From JACVRW01 sp034664085 (GTDB lineage Bacteria; Actinomycetota; Thermoleophilia; Solirubrobacterales; Thermoleophilaceae): a stretch of 32,454 bases of DNA. The position numbers and the translations under genes were made by a program. Shown one piece after another: positions 22,552-29,656 of the stretch (its first letter is position 1; each line of letters begins with the position of its first letter). Below the pieces are notes generated by a model. The model saw only the letters and a list, made by a program, of their open reading frames with translations. It did not search any database and had not been told where the DNA came from. Where the stretch lies: NCBI GenBank assembly GCA_034664085.1, contig JAXDII010000007.1, positions 1 to 32,454 of the forward strand, in the 5' to 3' direction.

Positions 22552-23484
22552 TCAGACGAAGGTGGATCCCCGCCGCACCAGGTTCGCGTAGAGCGCCTGC
22601 TGCACGGTGTCCCGCACGCGCTCCGTCAGCTCCAGCACGAGGCCGCGATCGCTCGCCGCCTCGGCGCCGTAGGGGTCCGTCTCGATCGGCTCGCAGAACT
22701 CGATGCGCCACTTCGACGGCAGCGGCACCGTGCCGAGCGGGCCCAGCCATGGGAAGGTCGGGGTGACCGGGAAGAAGGGCGCCCCGACCAGCCGCGCGAG
22801 CGGCGGCACGTCGGCCAGCTTCGGGTAGATCTCCTCGCTGCCGACCACCGCGACCGGCACGATCGGCGCGCCCGCGCGCAGGGCGATCTCGACGAACCCG
22901 CCGCGACCGAAGCGCTGCAGCCGGTAGCGCTCGCCGAACGGCTTGCCGGTCCCCTTGACGCCCTCCGGGAAGACCGCCACGAGCTGGTCCTGCTCGAGCA
23001 GCCGCAGGGCGTTGTAGGGGGAGGCCACGACGCCGCCGACCTTGCGGATGAAGGCGGAGACCCAGGGCAGGTCGAAGGCCCAATTGAGGACGAGGAAGCG
23101 CGGGTGGCGCGGCAGCGGGTGCTGGCGCAGCAGCGCCATCGAGATCATCGTCGCGTCCCAGGGCAGGATGCCCGCGTGGTTCGAGGCGAGCAGCGCTCGC
23201 CCGTGGGCCGGGACGTGGTGGACACCCTCCGCCTGGACGCGCCACCAGCGGTCGTAGAGGAAGCCGAAGAAGGGCTCCACCAGATCCGCGAAGTCCTCGT
23301 CGAAGCCCCATTCGTCGTCGTCATGGCCGCCCTCGAGCCGGCGCAGGACGTGGTCGAGCGTGTCGCGCGCCTCGCGCGGCAGCGCGCTGGCCCCACTCGC
23401 CAGCACATCTGGCAGCTCCAGGCCCGAGTCGAGCCCCTCGCGCAGCCGGCGCATGAAGGCGATCGCCTGCGGCCCCGCGTTCAC
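22552..23484 (-). CDS. Lysophospholipid acyltransferase-like protein (Rv0502-like)
   Basis: This 310-aa protein of the PlsC superfamily has the motif SNHAGILPWD, in which His103 and Asp110 form the spaced catalytic pair typical of this mycobacterial-type group. It also has FPEGVKGTGKPF (172-183) for the phosphate-binding block and APIVPVAVVGSEE for block IV. An acidic helical N-terminal extension (HDDDEWGFDEDFADLVEPFF) precedes the core. It should acylate a glycerol-phosphate or glycolipid acceptor at the membrane. The start GTG 23484 overlaps the epimerase stop as GTGA. The epimerase-acyltransferase pair recalls Rv0501-Rv0502 of Mycobacterium tuberculosis, so they probably act on the same lipid. 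Confidence 0.88.
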   Translation of the reverse strand: MNAGPQAIAFMRRLREGLDSGLELPDVLASGASALPREARDTLDHVLRRLEGGHDDDEWGFDEDFADLVEPFFGFLYDRWWRVQAEGVHHVPAHGRALLASNHAGILPWDATMISMALLRQHPLPRHPRFLVLNWAFDLPWVSAFIRKVGGVVASPYNALRLLEQDQLVAVFPEGVKGTGKPFGERYRLQRFGRGGFVEIALRAGAPIVPVAVVGSEEIYPKLADVPPLARLVGAPFFPVTPTFPWLGPLGTVPLPSKWRIEFCEPIETDPYGAEAASDRGLVLELTERVRDTVQQALYANLVRRGSTFV

Positions 23485-24440
23485 GCGGCCACCGCCCCGC
23501 GGCGCACCCAGTCCTCGACGGCCTCGGCGGTCGAGTAGCGCGGCCGGTGGCCCACCTCCCGCTCGAGCCGCCCGATGTCGACGCCGCGGCCGTAGTGCAG
23601 CAGGCGCCGGAAGTCCTCGGAGTAGGAGTCGAGCCCGAGCCGGCGCGCGGCGCCCGTGATCGGGCCGAACAGCGGGGCGGCCAGCGGCAGCAGCGGCCGC
23701 CCGGCCAGGCGGATCATGCGCGCCAGCCCGATCGTCCCGTGCGCCGCCACGTTGACCGCTCCGCGCACGGGCCGCCGGACGGCGGCGACGAGGGCGTCGA
23801 GCGCGTCGTCCTCGTGCACCAGCTGGATGCGCGGGTCGAAGCCGAGGTAGGTGGGGCAGGCCGCCTGCGACAGGTAGCGGGTCAGCTGGGTGCGCAGCGA
23901 CGGGCCGATGGCCGGCTGATAGCGCAGCATCGTGCAGCTCACCTGCGGGTGGCGGCGGGAGTAGGTCTCGAAGTAGTTCTCGATCTCCGCGACGTCGCGC
24001 TGGAAGCGCGTGCGCATCGGGAACAGGCGCGTCATCTCCTCGCCGAAGAACTGCGGCGCGTGTGGCTCGGCGCCGTAGATGCCCGCCGAGCCGCGGATCA
24101 CGATCGCCCGGATCGACGGCGACTGCCCGCACGCGGCGAGCAGCTGGAGCGAGCCCATCACGTTGATGTCGTGCATCGCCTGAGCCGACATGCCGGGGCG
24201 CGGCTGGCGCACGATCGAGTTGTGCACCACGGTGTCGACCTCCGCGCCGGCGATCAGCGGCGCGATCGCGGGGTCGCGGATGTCGGCCTCGATCAGCTGG
24301 GTGCGGACCAGCGGGGCGCGCGGCCCGCGCGTGTCGAGCCCGACGACCGCCTCCACCTCCGGCTCGCGCTCGAGCCGCGCGGCAAGGAGCGTTCCGAGGT
24401 AGCTCCCCACGCCGGTGATGAGCACCCGGCGGCCGGCCAC
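23481..24440 (-). CDS. NAD-dependent epimerase-like protein with degenerate active site (Rv0501-like)
   Basis: This 319-aa extended SDR has a Rossmann start VLITGVGSYLG, with Ser13 where the middle Gly of TGxxGxxG usually sits. Family segments include EADIRDP, VDTVVHNSI, VIRGSAGIYG and PRIQLVHEDDALDALVAAV. The catalytic YxxxK is not preserved: the aligned segment RFQRDVAEIE has Phe146 for Tyr and Val150 for Lys. Classical epimerase or dehydrogenase chemistry is therefore doubtful, and a binding or regulatory role for the coupled acyltransferase is possible. It is the first partner of the GTGA-linked pair. Its GTG start at 24440 overlaps the stop of the coiled-coil gene by 1 nt, so three genes are chained. 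Confidence 0.85.
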   Translation of the reverse strand: MAGRRVLITGVGSYLGTLLAARLEREPEVEAVVGLDTRGPRAPLVRTQLIEADIRDPAIAPLIAGAEVDTVVHNSIVRQPRPGMSAQAMHDINVMGSLQLLAACGQSPSIRAIVIRGSAGIYGAEPHAPQFFGEEMTRLFPMRTRFQRDVAEIENYFETYSRRHPQVSCTMLRYQPAIGPSLRTQLTRYLSQAACPTYLGFDPRIQLVHEDDALDALVAAVRRPVRGAVNVAAHGTIGLARMIRLAGRPLLPLAAPLFGPITGAARRLGLDSYSEDFRRLLHYGRGVDIGRLEREVGHRPRYSTAEAVEDWVRRGAVAA

Positions 24441-24802
24441 TAGCCGGACGGCTTGCGGCTGCGGCCGGTGGGCTTGCTCTTGCTTGCAGATGGCTTCCGC
24501 GCGGAGGAGCGCTTCGCCGGCAGCCGCTCCTCGATCGCGTCGAGGCGGCGGCCGATCCGGCGCAGCTCGGCCTTGAGCTCGCGGATGTCCTCGTGCGTGG
24601 CCGGGCGGCGGTCCTCGATCACCTGGCGCCCGCGGGCCAGGCCCGCCTCGGCGCCGCGGCGCAGCTGGTCGACGGTGTCGGAGATGTCGTCGAGCGCGCC
24701 CTGGGTGCGGTCGCGCTGGCGCTCCGCGGAGCCGAGCGTGGCCTGCACCGTGCGCTCCACCGCCTCGCGCAGCTCCGAGGGTGTGCTGGGGCGTTTCGCC
24801 AT
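24440..24802 (-). CDS. Small coiled-coil protein with basic tail, phasin-like
   Basis: This 120-aa protein is almost wholly helical and charged: LREAVERTVQATLGSAERQR, DISDTVDQLRRGAEAGLARG, then DIRELKAELRRIGRRLDAIE with heptad spacing. It ends in a Lys/Ser/Arg-rich tail (from about 94) like those of nucleoid- or granule-associated proteins. I recognise no enzymatic motif. The helix pattern resembles phasins and granule-associated proteins, which would fit the lipid genes it precedes. Its D-I-R-E-L...R-R-L-D-A-I-E segment resembles the second coiled-coil protein encoded at 25527-25964. It is divergent from the phosphorylase gene with only 27 bp between starts. Confidence 0.7.
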   Translation of the reverse strand: MAKRPSTPSELREAVERTVQATLGSAERQRDRTQGALDDISDTVDQLRRGAEAGLARGRQVIEDRRPATHEDIRELKAELRRIGRRLDAIEERLPAKRSSARKPSASKSKPTGRSRKPSG

Positions 24803-24829
24803 GCCTGGCGCAGTCTAGGGTTCGCCGCC

Positions 24830-25540
24830 TTGACCCTGCAGCACGAGATCCGCGCGATTCACCTCAAGCCGGCGGCCCCACTGGCCGAGCGGGTGCTGCT
24901 GCCAGGCGACCCCCACCGCGCGCTGGCGGTCGCTCAGCATCTGCTCGACGGCCCGAAGATGTTCAACCACCACCGCGGTCTCTGGGGCTACACCGGCACG
25001 GCCGCCGACGGGGGTCCGCTGACGATCCAGTCGACCGGCATGGGCGGGCCGAGCGCGGCGATCGTGGCCGAGGAGCTGATCGCCCTCGGCGCCCGGCGGC
25101 TGGTCCGGATCGGGACCTGCGGGTCGCTCGTCGAAGGGCTCGAGCTGGGCGACCTCGTGGCGGCGGAGACCGTGATAGGTGCGGACGGCGCCAGCGCCGC
25201 ACTGGGCGCCAACGGCGCGCTCGCCCCTGACCCCGGCCTGCTCGAGCGCCTCGTCGCGGCCGGCGCCCGGGCCCTCACCGTGGTCAGCTCAGACCTCTTC
25301 TACGACCCGCGCGACGGCACGGCGGCGGAGTGGCTCGCGCGCGGCGCGTCCGTCGTGGAGATGGAAGCCGCCACGATCCTGCAGGTGGCGGTCCGCCGGG
25401 GTGTCGCCGCCGCGTGCGTGCTGGCCGTGTCGGACGTGCCCGGCGCGAACGGCGCGAGCCGCGTCGACCCGGAGCGCTTCGAGCAGATCGGCCTGCGCGT
25501 CGGCGAGGCCGGCTACGCGGCCCTGGCTACGACTCGGTGA
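24830..25540 (+). CDS. DeoD-type purine nucleoside phosphorylase
   Basis: This 236-aa protein is of the hexameric PNP family. Phosphate-site residues are Gly26 and Arg30 in LPGDPHRA, Arg49 in MFNHHRG and Arg93 in RIGTCGS. The ribose site is VVEMEA (175-180), and the catalytic Asp202 is in VSDVPGAN. GMGGPSAAIVAEEL is also typical. It should cleave purine nucleosides, often including adenosine, by phosphorolysis. This is a second, unrelated-class purine phosphorylase, placed 11 kb from the nucleoside operon. The start is TTG 24830 without a Shine-Dalgarno sequence, right at the junction with the divergent coiled-coil gene. It overlaps the next, convergent gene by 14 bp. Confidence 0.88.
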   Translation: MTLQHEIRAIHLKPAAPLAERVLLPGDPHRALAVAQHLLDGPKMFNHHRGLWGYTGTAADGGPLTIQSTGMGGPSAAIVAEELIALGARRLVRIGTCGSLVEGLELGDLVAAETVIGADGASAALGANGALAPDPGLLERLVAAGARALTVVSSDLFYDPRDGTAAEWLARGASVVEMEAATILQVAVRRGVAAACVLAVSDVPGANGASRVDPERFEQIGLRVGEAGYAALATTR

Positions 25541-25964
25541 CGGTGAAGCGTTCCTGCGCGCGCGGGACCGGGGCGCCGCTGGGCGTGACCGCCTCGCGCA
25601 GGCCGGCGAGGTCGCGCGCGATCTCGTCGAGGCGCGCCTCGATCGCCGCGAGGCGGTCGTCGGCGCCGCTGGCGGCGAGGCGCTCCTCGAAGCGGTCGAT
25701 CGAGTCCTCGATGCTCTCGAGGCGCTGGGAGAGCGAGCGCAGCCGGCGCGTCACCCGCTCGATGTCGGCGGCCGACGGCAGGTTGAGGGCGCCCATGGCG
25801 GCCTCCTGCGCCTGGACCGCCTTCTCACGCGCCTCGAAGGCGCGCGCGATCGCTCCGTTGACGACCGGGTTCGCGATCAGCTCCTCGGCGATCCTGCCGA
25901 GCGCCTCCTCGCCCTTGCTGGAGAGCTTCTCGACGAAGCTCTCGTCCTGCTCGGGGGCTGCCAT
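25527..25964 (-). CDS. Coiled-coil protein, phasin-like
   Basis: The protein is 145 aa from ATG 25964; a GTG 27 nt upstream gives a longer but less likely version. Residues about 1-60 include FVEKLSSKGEEALGRIAEEL and a helical AREKAVQAQEAAMGALNLPS. Residues 62-120 are a heptad-rich coiled coil (DIERVTRRLRSLSQRLESIE, then DRFEERL and a further helix). The L-N-L-P-S-x-x-D-I motif leading into paired coils is common in granule-associated phasin-like proteins. Its central helix resembles that of the 120-aa protein at 24440-24802. It faces the 329-bp regulatory gap and is divergent from the cell-wall gene. The function is not proven. Confidence 0.7.
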   Translation of the reverse strand: MAAPEQDESFVEKLSSKGEEALGRIAEELIANPVVNGAIARAFEAREKAVQAQEAAMGALNLPSAADIERVTRRLRSLSQRLESIEDSIDRFEERLAASGADDRLAAIEARLDEIARDLAGLREAVTPSGAPVPRAQERFTVTES

Positions 25965-25997
25965 GGCGGCCAGGGTAGCCCATCGCGCCAACCAGGG

Positions 25998-26030
25998 CCT
26001 GTCTAACCCTCGAGTCGAGCGTTAGACAGG
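25998..26030. promoter_or_regulatory. 33-bp palindrome, candidate operator
   Basis: The outer arms CCTGTCTAAC and GTTAGACAGG pair perfectly, and the inner CTCGA/TCGAG pair around a central G at 26014. In all, 15 of 16 positions are symmetric, with one C/C mismatch at 26008/26020. It lies 33 bp upstream of the coiled-coil gene start and 264 bp upstream of the cell-wall gene. It has no adjoining T-run, so an operator is likelier than a terminator. Confidence 0.65.
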
Positions 26031-26232
26031 TGTGTTCGCCCACATGGCCGGGCAGACGGCGTGCAAGTCGGATTGAAGGTTCGCGCACACCCGGTCGATA
26101 CAAGCCCGAGAACTCGCGCGTGCGGCTCGGTCGCGGCGTGCGGACAAGCACCCAGATCACCCCAGGCAGTTACCCATTGCAGACACAAAAGCCCTCAAGT
26201 AGCGTTGGTCGCCCCGCAGGTGTCCCTGATAG

Positions 26233-26268
26233 CCTGCGCGCGCACGCAGGGTGCTCCAACAGGCGCCC
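26233..26268 (+). promoter_or_regulatory. Two mutually exclusive hairpins in the cell-wall gene leader
   Basis: CCTGCG (26233-26238) can pair with CGCAGG (26245-26250). GGGTGC (26249-26254) can pair with GCGCCC (26263-26268). The two stems share bases 26249-26250, so only one can form fully. They sit directly before the AGGGAGG ribosome binding site. Regulation by alternative folding is possible but unproven. Confidence 0.3.
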
Positions 26269-26293
26269 CGAGGGAGGTCTTGGTACAGCAAGG

Positions 26294-28753
26294 ATGAAGA
26301 CGCGGCTCCTCACCACCCTGCTCGCGGCGGGCGCTCTCGCCGCGGCAAGTCTGACCGCGCTCACCATCCCCGCCGCCGCCCAGACTCAGACCGTCACCGT
26401 CCAGCTGCCGTCGGGCGAGATCGTGCAGGTCACCGTGGACGTCCCGCCGGGCGGCTCGCTCGCGGACATCCAGCTTCCGGGCACGCTCGTCACGCCCACC
26501 GAGACCACCCCGGTGGCGCCCACCACGACGACGCCCGAACCCACGCAGACGCAGGAGCAAACGACTCCCGCGCCTCCCCCTGCCCCGCCCGGCCCGCCGA
26601 GCGTCGGCGGCGGCTCGCCCCAGGGACAGACGCACAGCGGCGAGCGCGTCCACCAGGAGCGCGAGAAGGCGCGCCGGATCACCGGCGGCAAGCCTAAACT
26701 CGAGCATGAGGGTTCCGAGGATGAGGCCAAGGACCGCGACGGTGGCGTCGAGTTCCGCCGTCCGGACGGCACGCCTACCCCGGACAACCCCGGCTTCATC
26801 GACGCCCTCCCCGGCCCGTCCGCCGCACACGGCGTCCCCAACTTCATCATCCGCAAGTTCCGCGTGCCGCCGTTCCTGCTGCCGATCTACCAGGCAGCGG
26901 GCATCGAGTACGGCATCCGCTGGGAGGTCCTGGCGGCCATCAACGAGATCGAGACCGACTACGGGCGCAACCTGAACGTGTCGTCCGCGGGCGCCGTCGG
27001 CTGGATGCAGTTCATGCCGTCCACCTGGCGCGCGTACGGGACCGACGCCAACAAGGACCGCCGCAAGGACCCGTACAACCCGGTCGACGCCATCTTCGCC
27101 GCCGCGCGCTATCTCAAGGCGGCCGGCTACGAGGACGACGTCCGCCGCGCGATCTTCGCGTACAACCACGCCGACTGGTACGTCGACTCGGTGCTGCTGC
27201 GCGCGCGCCTGATCGCCGGCGTGCCCGCCGACCTGATCGGCTCGCTGACCGGCCTCACCGAGGGCCGCTTCCCCGTCTACGCACGCGCGCGCTACGCGGA
27301 CGACCTGGCCGAGGCCGAGCTGCTGAAGCGGGTCAGCCAGGGCGAGAACGCGGCCCACGTGGTCGAGTCCGCCGACGACCGCCGCTCGATCGACATCTTC
27401 TCGCGCGCGGGCGCCCCCGTGGTCGCGGTCAACGACGGCGTCATCAAGGAGGTCGGCGAGAGCAAGCGGCTCGGGAAGTACGTCGTGCTCCAGGACGTCT
27501 ACGGCAACCGCTACACCTACGCGCACCTGGGCTCGGTCTCGCAGCACTACCCCGTGCCGAAGCAGGACGCCTCCGACCCGGACCGCTCCGCGCGCGCCGT
27601 CAAGGCCCACGGGGGCGAGCACGACCCGGCCCCGTCGGCGCCGGCCTCCGCGGGCCGCCAGCCCGACGCCACGGACAGCGCCCCCGCGCCCAAGGCGAAG
27701 CCGGAGCCGGAGCGGCCCGAGGGCAGCGTGCCGATCAAGGAGCGCCTGTTCGCGCACCCGGACATGGAGGGCGCGCGCCAGGCCGGCGGCCTGGAACAGC
27801 TCCTCGACGCCAAGGCGCGCCGGGACGGCACGTACGAGACCTACCGCGCCTACTTCTCGCGACCGTTCGGCCTCGATCCGAGCAAGGTCACGCTGCGCCG
27901 CCTGCGCAAGGGCGCGCGCGTGATCGGCGGCACGATCATTGGCCGCGTCGGCAAGACCGTCGAGAACCGCGCCGCACACCTCGACTTCTCGATCCGGCCG
28001 GCGGGCAAGGGCGCGCCGCGGATCGACCCGAAGCCGATCCTCGACGGCTGGAAGCTGCTCGAGGCGACCGCCATCTACCGCGCGTCCGGCCGCAACGTGC
28101 TGCACGGCGACGACGTGGACGGCATGTCGATCGGCCAGATCATGCTGCTGCCCAAGCCGCAGCTCGAGCGGCGTGTGCTCGCCGACGAGCGCATCGAGGT
28201 CTACGAAGCCGGCCGCGACGACCTGCGCTCCGGCCAGGTCGACCGCCGCGTGCTCGCCACGCTCGCCTTCCTCGCCGAGTCCGGCCTGCGCCCGACCGTG
28301 ACCAGCCTCAAGAGCGGCCACAGCTTCTACACGGCCTCGGGCAACGTCTCGCACCACAGCTCCGGCAACGCGGTCGACATCGCCAAGGTCAACGGCATCC
28401 CGATCCTGGGCCACCAGGAGGCCGGCGGGATCACCGAGCAGACCGTGCGCCGGCTGATGCAGCTTCAGGGCACGATGGCGCCCGCCCAGATCATCTCGCT
28501 GTTCGAGATCGGCGGGGCGACAATGGCGATGGGGGACCACGCCGACCACATCCACGTCGGCTTCCGGCCGATGTTCGGCGCCAACAAGAAGCTCGGCAAG
28601 CAGGCGCTCGCGGTGCTGAAGCCGGGCCAGTGGTCCGACCTGCTGTCGCGCCTGCGCGAGATCGAGAACCCGGTCGTGCCGACCACGCCCTCCAAGTACG
28701 CGCTGCCCGCCGGCAAGGACCGACGCGCGAGCGACGCCCATCCGGGCGAGTAG
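26294..28753 (+). CDS. Secreted multi-domain cell-wall protein: lytic transglycosylase, degenerate M23, M15-like peptidase
   Basis: This 819-aa protein has a signal peptide at 1-29 (cleavage after PAAA), a Thr/Pro-rich linker to about 105, and a charged region to about 185. An MltB-type transglycosylase domain spans about 190-320: NEIETDYG with catalytic Glu220, GAVGWMQFMPSTW and AIFAYNHADWYV. An M23/LytM-like segment at about 372-425 (AGAPVVAVNDGVIKEVG and YTYAHLG) is separated from its C-terminal half (AHLDFSIRP, about 556-564) by an insertion of about 130 residues. Zinc ligands are altered (first His absent, HxH is HLD). A C-terminal M15-like domain has SxHxxGxAxD in SHHSSGNAVD (His688, Asp695) and DHIHVGF (His752/His754). 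It would cleave glycan strands and possibly peptides during wall remodelling. Confidence 0.85.
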   Translation: MKTRLLTTLLAAGALAAASLTALTIPAAAQTQTVTVQLPSGEIVQVTVDVPPGGSLADIQLPGTLVTPTETTPVAPTTTTPEPTQTQEQTTPAPPPAPPGPPSVGGGSPQGQTHSGERVHQEREKARRITGGKPKLEHEGSEDEAKDRDGGVEFRRPDGTPTPDNPGFIDALPGPSAAHGVPNFIIRKFRVPPFLLPIYQAAGIEYGIRWEVLAAINEIETDYGRNLNVSSAGAVGWMQFMPSTWRAYGTDANKDRRKDPYNPVDAIFAAARYLKAAGYEDDVRRAIFAYNHADWYVDSVLLRARLIAGVPADLIGSLTGLTEGRFPVYARARYADDLAEAELLKRVSQGENAAHVVESADDRRSIDIFSRAGAPVVAVNDGVIKEVGESKRLGKYVVLQDVYGNRYTYAHLGSVSQHYPVPKQDASDPDRSARAVKAHGGEHDPAPSAPASAGRQPDATDSAPAPKAKPEPERPEGSVPIKERLFAHPDMEGARQAGGLEQLLDAKARRDGTYETYRAYFSRPFGLDPSKVTLRRLRKGARVIGGTIIGRVGKTVENRAAHLDFSIRPAGKGAPRIDPKPILDGWKLLEATAIYRASGRNVLHGDDVDGMSIGQIMLLPKPQLERRVLADERIEVYEAGRDDLRSGQVDRRVLATLAFLAESGLRPTVTSLKSGHSFYTASGNVSHHSSGNAVDIAKVNGIPILGHQEAGGITEQTVRRLMQLQGTMAPAQIISLFEIGGATMAMGDHADHIHVGFRPMFGANKKLGKQALAVLKPGQWSDLLSRLREIENPVVPTTPSKYALPAGKDRRASDAHPGE

Positions 28754-28838
28754 GCCGACGGCCACGGCGCCAGACCTCTTCGGTTTCGTCCAGCTCGAGT
28801 TTGGCTTCCTGCTGGGCCCGCCGGACGGGCGCTACCTG

Positions 28839-29588
28839 GTGCGCTCGCAGGCCGAGGGCCCCGTGGAGGCCGTGCTCGTGCTGAGCACCGAGGGCACCCC
28901 GCGGCAGGCGCGCGGACGCGGGCGCCGGCCGCGGGAGATCAGCGAGGCCGAGCCGGAGCCCGTGCCGACCGCGCGCGCGACCGTCGTGCGTCCGGAGCCG
29001 TTCGGCTCGCCGGAGGCGGCGGGTGCGTGGCTCGGCGGCCTGCGCGGCGACGAGGACTCACTCGAGGCCGAGCTGCAGGCCGGCCTGGGCGTGCTCAACC
29101 GGGCGCTGCGCGCGAGGCGCGCCGCCACGGCCGACCCCTACCTGTCCGAGGTGTCCGCCGAGCGGGCGCTCGTCACGCGCGTCGGCTATGGCCGCGGCGA
29201 GGCGGTAGCCGAGGGCCGCTTCGGCGAGGCGCTCGAGCTCCCGCGCGCCGGCGCACGCCGGGTGAAGCGCTCGATGGAGGCGCCCGAGGAGCGCTTCGCC
29301 GCGCTGCTCGGCGCGCGCGAGCAGGCGCTGGCCGGCGAGGAGCTCGTGCTGCGCGCCCGCGCCGACCTCGACGCGGGGCGGCCGCGCGAGGCCGCGCTGC
29401 AGGCGCGCGTCGCGCTCGAGGCGCTGATCGCCGAGCTCCAGGGCGGCGGCGCACTCGTCGAATTTCGCGACGCCGTCGGCGGCGCCGCCAACGCCGCGCT
29501 GACCGGCGAGCCCGACGCGCGAGCGCTCACGGCAGCCGTCGAGGCGATGGAATCCGCCTTGCGCCGCCATCGCCTCAGCGGCGGCTGA
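28839..29588 (+). CDS. Helical protein of unknown function
   Basis: The protein is 249 aa from GTG 28839, and I do not recognise the family. The N-terminal part is beta-like (VEAVLVLSTEGTPRQ), followed by an Arg-rich, Pro-rich linker (about 21-60). The rest is long amphipathic helices rich in Ala, Glu and Arg (LEAELQAGLGVLNRALRARR, LRARADLDAGRPREAALQAR). There is no signal peptide or membrane segment. In-frame sequence upstream to about 28770 reads convincingly as protein (DLFGFVQLEFGFLLGPPDGR) but has no ATG, GTG or TTG, so the true start may be a rare codon further upstream, close to the stop of the cell-wall gene. Co-transcription with that gene is likely. Its TGA stop lies in one arm of the bidirectional terminator. 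Confidence 0.65.
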   Translation: MRSQAEGPVEAVLVLSTEGTPRQARGRGRRPREISEAEPEPVPTARATVVRPEPFGSPEAAGAWLGGLRGDEDSLEAELQAGLGVLNRALRARRAATADPYLSEVSAERALVTRVGYGRGEAVAEGRFGEALELPRAGARRVKRSMEAPEERFAALLGAREQALAGEELVLRARADLDAGRPREAALQARVALEALIAELQGGGALVEFRDAVGGAANAALTGEPDARALTAAVEAMESALRRHRLSGG

Positions 29589-29656
29589 GGGGGGGGTTCC
29601 GCACGAAAGTCCACGCATGGTGGACCAACGTATGGAGCCCCCCTGCTTCAGCCGCC
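29580..29656. terminator. Three-tier bidirectional terminator between convergent genes
   Basis: The outer stem is GGCGGCTGA (29580-29588) with TCAGCCGCC (29648-29656). The middle stem is 29591-29600 with 29634-29643 (ten pairs including G-runs and one G-T). The inner stem is GTCCAC (29609-29614) with GTGGAC (29620-29625) and a 5-nt loop. The stop codon of each convergent gene lies within the outer arms. There is an 8-G run (29589-29596) and no T-tract. Confidence 0.75.

Larger units (their letters stand above)
25965..26293. other. 329-bp intergenic region between divergent genes
   Basis: This is the only gap longer than 300 bp. It holds a 33-bp near-perfect palindrome (25998-26030), two overlapping potential hairpins (26233-26268), and AGGGAGG at 26271-26277, which is 16 nt before the ATG of the cell-wall gene. 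TTGCAG (26178 region) followed 17 nt later by TAGCGT is a weak promoter candidate. I looked for the conserved core of the c-di-AMP riboswitch, frequent before actinobacterial cell-wall genes, and did not find it. No tRNA is visible. Confidence 0.6.

Noticed and set aside
19440..22766. 1108-codon plus-strand frame across the reductase and propeller genes
   Set aside because: It is in a different frame from the reductase and antisense to the propeller gene, with no domain match.
26075..26130. tRNA-like stretch with GGTTCG followed by a GATAC segment
   Set aside because: No acceptor stem or anticodon arm can be folded around it.
26031..26293. c-di-AMP (ydaO-type) riboswitch before the cell-wall gene
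   Set aside because: The position is typical, but the conserved core including the GACAGCTAACCTC-type segment is absent.
26195..28765. 856-codon minus-strand frame opposite the cell-wall gene
   Set aside because: It lacks recognisable domains and is rich in Val/Asp/Arg repeats typical of antisense shadows; the plus strand has a signal peptide and enzyme motifs.
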